Source of the DNA: CAYFXE01 sp964347035
Lineage (GTDB): Bacteria; Acidobacteriota; Aminicenantia; Aminicenantales; Aminicenantaceae
Assembly (NCBI GenBank): GCA_964347035.1
Contig: CAYFXE010000004.1
Coordinates: 1-64,000, forward strand
DNA length: 64,000 nucleotides
Direction: 5' to 3'
The position numbers and the translations under genes were made by a program. The first letter of the stretch is position 1. Each line of letters opens with the position of its first letter. This document shows, one piece after another, positions 8,162 through 15,540 of this stretch. The notes below the pieces were generated by a model. The model had not been told where the DNA came from. It did no database searches and worked only from the letters and a program-made list of their open reading frames with translations.

Positions 8162-10048
8162 TTACATGCGTTCAGGTTGAGGGATGCCCATGAGATTGAG
8201 AGCCTGTTTGAGGACTTCTCTTATCCAGTAAATGGTCAAAATCCGAACCGTCTTCAGATCTTTATCTTTCTCGGCCAGTACAGGATAGACATGATAGTAG
8301 GAATTGAATTTCTGACAGAGGTTGAAAGAAAATTTAGCCATGTGTGAAAACTCCAACGACCGGATGGAATGGAGCACTTCTTCTTCGAACTGAGAGGCAT
8401 AAAAGACCAGGTCCCAGAAATCGTCTTTTTCCTTGTCTGGCAGCTTTTCAAGAGGGATGTCGTTATCTTCAAAAAGAGTCTGGATATCCTCCTCTTCGAA
8501 TTCTTCTCTTTCTTTTAATTTGCGGAAGATGCTGTTGATCCGAACCAAAGAATACTGGAGATACGGTCCTGTTTCGCCCTCAAAGCTTAAAGCCTCATCG
8601 AAGTCGAAGACGATAAGAGAATTGCGGGCGAATTTGAGCATGAAATACCGGAGAGCACCACAAGCAATCTGCCAGGCTATCTCTGCCTTCTGCTTTGAGG
8701 CTAGCTCCGGACTTCTCTTCACAACTTCTGCCAAGGCCTTCTCTTCCAGCCTGTCGATCAGGTCATCGGCCTTGATTCCCAAGCCTTTTCTTCCGGAAAC
8801 CTCGACGAAACTCCTGTCTTTGTCTTCCTCTGAGATGTCCAGGTTGAGCTCCTCGAGACTTTTAGGAGAAAGGGCGACCATCTCGTAAGAGAAGTGGATG
8901 GATTTTTGAGCCTGATCAAGATATCTCAAGGATTTGAGTCCCTGGACGACAATCCTTTGGAGATAGGACTGTCGGGTGTCGATGACATTATAGACCATGC
9001 TGCCTTGGCCGAATGAGGGAAATTCCTGCTGAGGGGATACGGTTGTTATCCATATTGTCTTACCATCTTCTTTTTCGAAAGGCTCGTAGTAGAAATCTTT
9101 CCCTAACAACCCGAATTTCCAGAGTTGGTAGGCTATATCTTTACCGACGTAAGTCACCGTGCCGTCCGAGCGGACGATGATCTTTTCCTTCTCCTCTTCC
9201 TCCTCGAGCCGCATCACCCAACAACCTTTGTTGACTTCTGTTTCTGAAAGGTATACAGCTTTTCTCTCTTTCAGGAGTTCAAAGGCCTTCTCCCAGAATT
9301 TCAGGCCTAGAATACTGCTTTCGCAGGGCATGACGTCATAGCTGACATCAATCCGGCGCATGGTCTGAAGATGAGCCCTGAGAATCCGACGAGAGATGTA
9401 ATGGCCCATCTCCGCCTCGGGATTTTCGCCGTGCTCGATTCTTTTCAGGATTTCTGCTTTTCTTTTCTTAGCCTCAGGGAATTTCTCTAAGTAGGATGTC
9501 ACTCGAGGATAAAGCTCCCAACAGTAGTAGTCGAATTTCCCCTTGAATTCCTTAAGGTCCTCCAGTGTTTTGTTTTCCATCTCCGTCAAGCCAAAAACAA
9601 CATCCACGACCTGAACGCCGGTGTCATCGATATAGTTCTGGATCTCCACNNNNNNNNNNTGGCCGATGTGGGCGGCCTTGTTGGGGTTGATGTTGGTATG
9701 CTCGATTATGATCTTTTCCTCTTCAGGAGTAAGAGAAGGGGAATCGATGGATTTGAGTTTTTGAGTGAAGAAATTTTTTCTGTCTATGAAAAGGTTGATG
9801 TATCCTGGCCCTGCCACCTCGATCTTTTCGATGCCTTCAAGAGGTGTGAGAAAAGAGAGAATTTCCTGGGCCAGCTCCCTTGGTGGCACCTCGGCCTTTT
9901 TTGCCAATCGGAAGGGGAAAGTCAGAGCTAAATCTCCAAACTTGGGTTGGGGAGTATAACCAAGATCTATGTCCGAAAAATCCAGGCGGTACTTCTCCCC
10001 TAATCGTTCGTAAATTGTACTAGCAAGCCGACTCTTGAAGGCAATCAT
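8162..10048 (-). CDS. argS: Arginyl-tRNA synthetase, interrupted by a sequence gap
   Basis: Class I aminoacyl-tRNA synthetase that charges tRNA-Arg. N-terminal Arg-tRNA-synt domain (residues 1-85), catalytic domain beginning NPNKAAHIG, and C-terminal anticodon-binding DALR domain (LQYSLVRINSIFRKL to the end PQPERM). The ten-N gap at 9650-9659 falls just after the HIG of the HIGH motif: sequence resumes at VEIQNYIDDTGVQ. In ArgS proteins about 20 residues separate these points, so roughly 60 bases are missing and the true protein is about 645 aa rather than 628. The frame is preserved across the Ns. The KMSK-equivalent region around VVDVSGRKGLGIKADDLID lacks the lysine-rich loop, as in many ArgS. 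Monocistronic, divergent from gcvT. Confidence 0.95.
   Translation of the reverse strand: MIAFKSRLASTIYERLGEKYRLDFSDIDLGYTPQPKFGDLALTFPFRLAKKAEVPPRELAQEILSFLTPLEGIEKIEVAGPGYINLFIDRKNFFTQKLKSIDSPSLTPEEEKIIIEHTNINPNKAAHIGXXXXVEIQNYIDDTGVQVVDVVFGLTEMENKTLEDLKEFKGKFDYYCWELYPRVTSYLEKFPEAKKRKAEILKRIEHGENPEAEMGHYISRRILRAHLQTMRRIDVSYDVMPCESSILGLKFWEKAFELLKERKAVYLSETEVNKGCWVMRLEEEEEKEKIIVRSDGTVTYVGKDIAYQLWKFGLLGKDFYYEPFEKEDGKTIWITTVSPQQEFPSFGQGSMVYNVIDTRQSYLQRIVVQGLKSLRYLDQAQKSIHFSYEMVALSPKSLEELNLDISEEDKDRSFVEVSGRKGLGIKADDLIDRLEEKALAEVVKRSPELASKQKAEIAWQIACGALRYFMLKFARNSLIVFDFDEALSFEGETGPYLQYSLVRINSIFRKLKEREEFEEEDIQTLFEDNDIPLEKLPDKEKDDFWDLVFYASQFEEEVLHSIRSLEFSHMAKFSFNLCQKFNSYYHVYPVLAEKDKDLKTVRILTIYWIREVLKQALNLMGIPQPERM
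9650..9659. other. Assembly gap (10 N) inside argS
   Basis: Ten Ns replacing what should be about 60 bases encoding the end of the HIGH motif and the following helix, judged from the family spacing between AAHIGH and QNYIDD. Confidence 0.9.
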
Positions 10049-10059
10049 AATGGTCTAAC

Positions 10060-10087
10060 ATTATAGCAAATTTCCGATTCTGAACAA
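10060..10087 (-). promoter_or_regulatory. Candidate sigma-70 promoter of argS
   Basis: On the minus strand TTGTTC (10082-10087) and TATAAT (10060-10065) are separated by 16 bp. Transcription would start near 10053, only a few bases before the argS ATG at 10048, so the message may be leaderless or nearly so. The -35 lies 6 bp from the end of the GGGGTCAG repeat element. Confidence 0.5.
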
Positions 10088-10093
10088 CCCTAT

Positions 10094-10249
10094 GGGGTCA
10101 GACCTTCATAACTTTTATAATTTTCCTGAGAGAGTGAAAAATCTGAAAGCTATTGAAGCCTTTCCATACCTTTTTTAATCACAATCCACAAAAAAAGGAT
10201 CAGAACAAAAGAAAATCCTCAGTTATAAAACTTATGAAGGTCTGACCCC
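10094..10249. repeat. GGGGTCAG-type palindromic element, copy A (156 bp)
   Basis: A perfect 18-bp terminal inverted repeat, GGGGTCAGACCTTCATAA (10094-10111) against 10232-10249. After one mismatch the pairing continues for a further 8 bp (TTTTATAA). It fills the argS/gcvT intergenic region. No coding capacity; MITE- or REP-like. Confidence 0.75.
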
Positions 10250-10309
10250 GATAATTCTTGCAACATCGAAAATTATATGGTAGTAAATACTTTTCGATTA
10301 GGAATGCTG

Positions 10310-11401
10310 ATGAAGAAAACACGGTTGAATGCAGCTCATAAAGACCTGGGAGGCAAGATGATTGAGTTCTTCGGCTGGGAGATGCCCGTCGAGTTTTCCG
10401 GGATCATAAACGAGCATATGGCCGTCCGAACAAAGGCCGGACTCTTCGATGTCAGCCATATGGGAGAGATATCGATCACCGGAAAACAGGCCTTGGATTT
10501 TGTCCAGTATTTAACACCCAACGACGCTTCCCGCCTGACTACAGAAAGAGCCCAGTATTCAGCCTTAACCACACCCGAAGGTACATTCATCGATGACCTC
10601 CTAGTTTACTGTCTAAGCCCTGAGGAGTATCTCCTGGTCGTCAATGCAGCCAACTCGGATAAGGATTACGAGTGGATCCTTAGCCATAAACAAGGATTTT
10701 CGGTCAACGTTCAAAACAGAAGCGATGACTACACCCAGCTCGCTCTTCAGGGACCATTGGCTCTGGAGATCCTTAGTCCTCTCACCGAAATCACGTTGGA
10801 TGAGATGAAGTCTTTCCGTACGCGTTGGGGAAAAATTTCAGGAGAGGAAGTTCTCGTTTCGCGCACAGGATATACAGGAGAGGATGGTTTTGAAATCTAC
10901 ACTCTTTCTCATCGTCCAGAAAATATCTGGAACGCCATCCTGGACCAGGGGAAGGGGAGCGGCCTCATTCCTGTCGGATTAGGAGCCAGGGATACCCTAC
11001 GTCTGGAGGCCAGACTCATGCTCTACGGCAACGATATAGATGAGACAACAACCGTCTATGAGGCGGGTCTGGGCTGGCTTGTAAAGTTTAAAAAAGAAGA
11101 GTTTCTGGGAAGGGAAGCTCTCCTCAAGCAGAAAGAAGAAGGCATTGACAGGAAACTCGTCGGATTTGAGATCATCAAGGCAGGAATCGCACGATCCCAT
11201 TATCCTGTTTTCATCCAAGGGGAAAAGGTTTCCGAGGTAACCTCAGGCTCCTATTCTCCTTACCTGAAGAAGAGCATAGGGTTGACCTATCTTCCTCTCG
11301 AATACACAGAGATCGGAACAGAATTCGAAGTGGGTATTCGAGGAAAATACACCAAAGCCCGTGTGGTTCCCACTCCCTTTTACAAGAGAGGAGAGACGTA
11401 A
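10310..11401 (+). CDS. gcvT: Glycine cleavage system T protein (aminomethyltransferase)
   Basis: 363 aa from the ATG at 10310. This start follows AGGA (10300-10303) at good spacing and gives the family opening MKKTRLNAAHKDLGGKM; an upstream ATG at 10277 has no ribosome site. Folate-binding aminomethyltransferase domain (residues 1-260: FGWEMPVEFSGIINEH, LFDVSHMGEI, SRTGYTGEDGFEIY) and C-terminal GCV_T_C barrel (KLVGFEIIKAG...PVF, SGSYSPYLKKSIGLTYL). It transfers the methylene of aminomethyl-lipoyl GcvH to tetrahydrofolate, releasing ammonia. First gene of the six-gene glycine operon. Confidence 0.96.
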   Translation: MKKTRLNAAHKDLGGKMIEFFGWEMPVEFSGIINEHMAVRTKAGLFDVSHMGEISITGKQALDFVQYLTPNDASRLTTERAQYSALTTPEGTFIDDLLVYCLSPEEYLLVVNAANSDKDYEWILSHKQGFSVNVQNRSDDYTQLALQGPLALEILSPLTEITLDEMKSFRTRWGKISGEEVLVSRTGYTGEDGFEIYTLSHRPENIWNAILDQGKGSGLIPVGLGARDTLRLEARLMLYGNDIDETTTVYEAGLGWLVKFKKEEFLGREALLKQKEEGIDRKLVGFEIIKAGIARSHYPVFIQGEKVSEVTSGSYSPYLKKSIGLTYLPLEYTEIGTEFEVGIRGKYTKARVVPTPFYKRGET

Positions 11402-11462
11402 TCCGTTTAGCGTCAGACACGACGGTCTATCGTGGGTACGGCACGCATTAAGGAGGAAGGGC

Positions 11463-11849
11463 ATGTATCCTGATGATTATTATTACACCAAGGACCATGA
11501 ATGGGTCAAGGTGGAGGGCGAACAAGCAACAGTCGGCATCACAGACTTTGCCCAAAAACAACTCGGAGATGTTGTCTATGTGGAAATGCCCGAGGTTGGA
11601 ACACAACTGGAGTTTCATCAGTCCCTGGGAGTCATCGAATCTGTCAAAGCAGTCTCTGATGTATATTCGCCTATTTCAGGAGAAGTCGTCGGATTGAATA
11701 CAGAACTGAATGATTCCCCCGAGCTTGTCAATCAAGACCCTCATGGGAAAGGCTGGATCATCCGCATCAAAATTAAAGATGAGTCAGAGATCCAAAAACT
11801 GATGTCTGCAGCTGATTATGAGACCTTTCTGGAGGGGATCGAAGATTAA
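11463..11849 (+). CDS. gcvH: Glycine cleavage system H protein
   Basis: 128 aa. The ATG at 11463 is preceded by a strong AAGGAGGAAGGG ribosome site, so the longer frame back to 11361 is rejected. A lipoyl domain covers the whole protein: YYTKDHEWVKVEG, VGITDFAQKQLGDVVYVEMPEVG, and the lipoyl lysine in GVIESVKAVSDVYSP (about residue 63). It shuttles the aminomethyl group between the P and T proteins. It lies between gcvT and gcvPA, as in many split-P glycine cleavage operons. No lipoamide dehydrogenase or lipoate ligase gene is present in the window, so the L protein must be encoded elsewhere. Confidence 0.96.
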   Translation: MYPDDYYYTKDHEWVKVEGEQATVGITDFAQKQLGDVVYVEMPEVGTQLEFHQSLGVIESVKAVSDVYSPISGEVVGLNTELNDSPELVNQDPHGKGWIIRIKIKDESEIQKLMSAADYETFLEGIED

Positions 11850-11888
11850 TCAGCCATACCGAAAATGCGGTCAGGATCCCGCAGAAAA

Positions 11889-13238
11889 ATGAGTTATATA
11901 TCTTTGAGCGATAAAGACAAGAGGGAGATGCTGGCAAAAATTGGCATCTCTTCGCTCGAAGACTTGTTCGAGAGTATCCCGGAAGAGTTAATGCTTAAAA
12001 AGAATCTCGATCTTCCTCCGGCTCTCTCCGAACCCGAGTTAGAGGACACGTTCAAAAAAATAGCTGATAAGAATAAATATTCAGACTTTCTCTCTTTCTT
12101 GGGAGCAGGAGCCTACAGGCATTTTATCCCAGCCATCGTGGACTACCTAAGCTCCCGAGGGGAGTTTATAAGCCCTTATACTCCCTACCAGGCCGAAGTT
12201 AACCAGGGGACGCTCCAAATTATTTTCGAGTTCCAGACGCTAATCTGCCAGCTAGCAGGGATGGACATCTCGAATGCCTCCCTGTATGAGGGAGCATCTG
12301 GGGCGGCTGAGGCCGTACTGATGGCTGATCGCCTGAAAAGAAAATCCAAAGTGCTCGTGGCCAGCACACTCCACCCAGAATACAGGAATGTCATCGAAAC
12401 CTACACCAAAAACTTGGGGATCACCGTCGAGGAAGTGGGGTATGGACAGATGGGTGAGGTCGATTTTGAGGCTTTAGACACGAAGATGACTGAAGAGACA
12501 TCGGCAGTTGTTGTCCAATCACCCAATTTCATCGGAGTTATCGAAGATATCCAGAAAATTTCTGAACTGGCTCACGACCGTAAAGCCCTCTCCATCGTTG
12601 TTGTGACCGAAGCCATCTCTATGGGTCTTCTCGAAGCCCCAGGGAATCTCGGGGCGGATATTGTGACCGGCGAAGGCCAGTCTCTCGGAATTCCCCTCAG
12701 TTTTGGAGGACCTTATCTGGGATTTATGGCCTGCCGGAAAGAATTTCTCCGGCAATTCCCGGGACGTATTGCTGGGGAAACGACAGATGTGGACGGGAAA
12801 AGAGGGTTTGTGCTCACTCTCTCCACAAGAGAGCAGCACATAAGACGAGAACGGGCTACCTCCAACATCTGTACCAATCAGGCCTGGTGTGCGCTTAGAG
12901 CCTCCATTTTCCTGGAAACCCTGGGAAAGAACGGGCTTAAGGAAATGGCCATCCAGAACACCCAGAAAGCCCATTATGCCTTGGAGAGGCTCAGCCAGAT
13001 TAAAGGCATCGAACAAAAATTTCATGGGGCTTTTTTCAATGAATTTGTCCTTGAATGTTCGAAAGGATGGAATCATATAAACGAAGCTCTTAAACAGAGA
13101 GGGATTATCCCTGGACTGAGCCTAGAGGAGTATTTTCCAGAGCTTCGAAACTGTGCCCTGCTCTGTGTCACTGAAATACATAAGAAAGAAGACATTGATA
13201 GGTTCGTAACAGATCTGGAGGATATCTTAAAGAAATGA
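11889..13238 (+). CDS. gcvPA: Glycine dehydrogenase (decarboxylating) subunit 1
   Basis: 449 aa from the ATG at 11889 (MSYISLSDKDKREMLAKIG), which matches the usual N-terminus of the family; an ATG 24 bp earlier adds only basic residues. Fold type I PLP-enzyme domain of the P protein's N-terminal half: FLGAGAYRHFIPAIVDYL, PYQAEVNQGTLQIIFEFQT, LYEGASGAAEAVLMA, GEGQSLGIPLSFGGPYLGF, RIAGETTDVDGKRGFVLTL. The PLP lysine is in the partner subunit, as expected for split P proteins. The stop overlaps gcvPB by 4 bp. Glycine decarboxylation with GcvH. Confidence 0.96.
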   Translation: MSYISLSDKDKREMLAKIGISSLEDLFESIPEELMLKKNLDLPPALSEPELEDTFKKIADKNKYSDFLSFLGAGAYRHFIPAIVDYLSSRGEFISPYTPYQAEVNQGTLQIIFEFQTLICQLAGMDISNASLYEGASGAAEAVLMADRLKRKSKVLVASTLHPEYRNVIETYTKNLGITVEEVGYGQMGEVDFEALDTKMTEETSAVVVQSPNFIGVIEDIQKISELAHDRKALSIVVVTEAISMGLLEAPGNLGADIVTGEGQSLGIPLSFGGPYLGFMACRKEFLRQFPGRIAGETTDVDGKRGFVLTLSTREQHIRRERATSNICTNQAWCALRASIFLETLGKNGLKEMAIQNTQKAHYALERLSQIKGIEQKFHGAFFNEFVLECSKGWNHINEALKQRGIIPGLSLEEYFPELRNCALLCVTEIHKKEDIDRFVTDLEDILKK

Positions 13239-14695
13239 TTAGAGAACCCCTTATTTTCGATCTCAGTGACAAGGGAAAGAAGGCTTTTTCTCTACCGAAG
13301 CTTGATGTGCCTATGAATAAAGAAATACTCCAAAACATCCCGACAAGAGACGAAATCGAAGGATTCCCTGAAGTCTCGGAGATAGAAATCGTCAGACACT
13401 TCACCCGAATCTCTAAACCGAATTATTGCATAGATGAAGGTCTGTATCCGCTCGGATCCTGCACTATGAAATACAACCCCAAGATCAACGAGAAGATCGC
13501 TTCCTACCCGGAGTTTCAATCAGCGCATCCTTACGCACCTCAGGACCTTGTCCAGGGAAATCTCGAAATCCTGATGAAGACCCAAAAGTTTTTGGAAGAA
13601 ATCACGGGGATGGATGCCGTTTCTCTGCAACCGACAGCCGGAGCTCAGGGAGAATTGGTAGGCATGATGCTCATCCGGGCCCATCATGAGGATAAGGGAA
13701 ATCCGCGAACCACGGTCCTCATCCCGGATTCGGCTCATGGGACAAACCCCTCGAGTGCCCATCTCTGTGGTTATCACGTCCAGGAGATCCGATCAAACGA
13801 GAAGGGGACGGTCGATATAGATGATCTCTCCCAGGCCATGACAGATGAGGTGGCGGCGTTGATGATCACAAATCCCAACACATTGGGTATCTTCGAAGCT
13901 GATATCCAGAAGATTGCTGAGAAGGTACATGCCAAAGGCGGTTTTATCTACATGGATGGAGCCAACATGAACGCCCTGGTCGGAACCTGTCGGCCAGGGG
14001 ACATGGATGTGGATGTCATCCATCTCAACCTGCATAAAACCTTTTCCACGCCCCACGGCGGAGGCGGCCCAGGGTCTGGCCCGGTTGCCGTCAAGAAGAC
14101 ACTCGAGCCTTATCTCCCCGCTCCCGTCGTGGGTCGAAGAGACGGCCGATATGTTCTTGACTTCGACCGTCCGAAGTCAATCGGCAGGATTCGCAGCTTC
14201 TACGGAAACTTTCTGGTCGTCGTTAAAGCCCTGACCTACATCTTTTCTCTGGGGCCTGAAGGATTAAAAGAGATCTCAGAAACAGCTGTGCTTAATGCCA
14301 ATTACATTAGAAAAAGCCTTGAAGGAACCTATTTTTTAAAATATAAGACACCATCCCTCCACGAATGTGTATTTTCGGATAAACTTCAGAAACCTTACGG
14401 CATAACAAACCTGGATATAGCCAAGAGGCTCATCGACTATGGGCTTCATCCTCCGACTATGTCTTTTCCTCTGGTTGTTCCAGGAGCGCTGATGATTGAA
14501 CCGACAGAGACAGAAAGCAAGCGTGACCTTGACCTATTTATAGAAGCCATGATATCAATTGCTCGAGAAGCTAAAGAACAGCCAGAAATACTCAAGTCGG
14601 CCCCTCATACTTCCTACGTGAGACGTTTGGATGAGACCAGGGCGGCCCGTCAGCCGGTCCTCCGTTGGAGGGGAGACAGGGATTATTGTAAATGA
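13235..14695 (+). CDS. gcvPB: Glycine dehydrogenase (decarboxylating) subunit 2
   Basis: 486 aa. It carries the PLP-binding lysine in DVIHLNLHKTFSTPHGGGG (about residue 270) and the glycine-rich loop that follows. Other family blocks: YPLGSCTMKYNPKINE, SLQPTAGAQGELVGMMLIRA, IPDSAHGTNPSSAHLCGY, GGFIYMDGANMNALVG, and C-terminal HPPTMSFPLVVPGALMIEPTETE. Coupled to gcvPA (ATGA overlap at 13235) and to glyQ (ATGA overlap at 14692). Together with gcvPA it forms the P protein. Confidence 0.97.
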   Translation: MIREPLIFDLSDKGKKAFSLPKLDVPMNKEILQNIPTRDEIEGFPEVSEIEIVRHFTRISKPNYCIDEGLYPLGSCTMKYNPKINEKIASYPEFQSAHPYAPQDLVQGNLEILMKTQKFLEEITGMDAVSLQPTAGAQGELVGMMLIRAHHEDKGNPRTTVLIPDSAHGTNPSSAHLCGYHVQEIRSNEKGTVDIDDLSQAMTDEVAALMITNPNTLGIFEADIQKIAEKVHAKGGFIYMDGANMNALVGTCRPGDMDVDVIHLNLHKTFSTPHGGGGPGSGPVAVKKTLEPYLPAPVVGRRDGRYVLDFDRPKSIGRIRSFYGNFLVVVKALTYIFSLGPEGLKEISETAVLNANYIRKSLEGTYFLKYKTPSLHECVFSDKLQKPYGITNLDIAKRLIDYGLHPPTMSFPLVVPGALMIEPTETESKRDLDLFIEAMISIAREAKEQPEILKSAPHTSYVRRLDETRAARQPVLRWRGDRDYCK

Positions 14696-15540
14696 GTGTC
14701 CAAGATTTGATCCTCACCCTCCAAAGATTCTGGGCCAAAGAGGGGTGCTATCTTGCTCAGCCCTATGATGTGGAAGTCGGGGCGGGCACCATGACGCCAG
14801 ATACCTTTTTCAGGGTTTTAGACAAAAAACCTTGGAAGGTAGCTTATGTTCAGCCTTCACGGAGGCCGAAAGATGGTCGTTTCGGAGAAAACCCCAACCG
14901 TGTTCAAAAGCATTTCCAGTATCAGGTCATCATCAAGCCATCCCTACCTGATATCCAACAAGCATATCTTATAAGTCTGGCTTCTCTGGGGATTAAACTC
15001 GAGGAGCATGATATCCGCTTCGATGAGGATGACTGGGAATCTCCGACTATTGGTGCCTGGGGTGTGGGATGGCAGGTGATGCTGGATGGCCTTGAGATTA
15101 CCCAGTTTACATATTTCCAGCAAGCAGGTGGAATCGACCTATTTCCTGTGCCTGTGGAGATAACCTATGGTATTGACAGATTAGAGATGTTCCTGGAAGA
15201 AAAGGATGATATCTATGAATTGAACTGGTCGGATGATGTCTTGTACAAGGATTTAAGGTCTCGAGAAGAAAAAGAATTCTCCGAGTATAGCTTTAATCGA
15301 GCGAGCATCCGGATGCTCCGGCAATCCTTCTCGATGCATCTGCGGGAGGCCAAATCTCTAGTCGAAAAGGACATTCTCCTCCCGGCCTACGACATGTGCT
15401 TAAAGTGCTCCCATTTCTTTAATCTCTTGGACGCCCGGGGGGCCATAAGTGTGACAGAAAGAGTCAAGATGATCGGCCAAATACGAGAACAGGTCAATCA
15501 TATAGCAGAAAAATACGTGGGAAGGAATGGGTCACTCTGA
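14692..15540 (+). CDS. glyQ: Glycyl-tRNA synthetase alpha subunit
   Basis: 282 aa, complete. The class II catalytic subunit of the tetrameric alpha2-beta2 enzyme: opening SVQDLILTLQRFWAKEGC, then YDVEVGAGTMTPDTFFRVL, VQPSRRPKDGRFGENPNR, HDIRFDEDDWESPTIGAWG, and VPVEITYGIDRLEMFLE. It ends with the helical tail RVKMIGQIREQVNHIAEKYV. It charges tRNA-Gly together with GlyS. Overlaps gcvPB by 4 bp and glyS by 1 bp (TGATG), so the whole glycine set is one translational unit. Confidence 0.97.
   Translation: MSVQDLILTLQRFWAKEGCYLAQPYDVEVGAGTMTPDTFFRVLDKKPWKVAYVQPSRRPKDGRFGENPNRVQKHFQYQVIIKPSLPDIQQAYLISLASLGIKLEEHDIRFDEDDWESPTIGAWGVGWQVMLDGLEITQFTYFQQAGGIDLFPVPVEITYGIDRLEMFLEEKDDIYELNWSDDVLYKDLRSREEKEFSEYSFNRASIRMLRQSFSMHLREAKSLVEKDILLPAYDMCLKCSHFFNLLDARGAISVTERVKMIGQIREQVNHIAEKYVGRNGSL

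Noticed and set aside
10250..10310. Glycine riboswitch ahead of gcvT
   Set aside because: The 60 bases before gcvT have no aptamer-like motifs, and the sequence before that is repeat element A.
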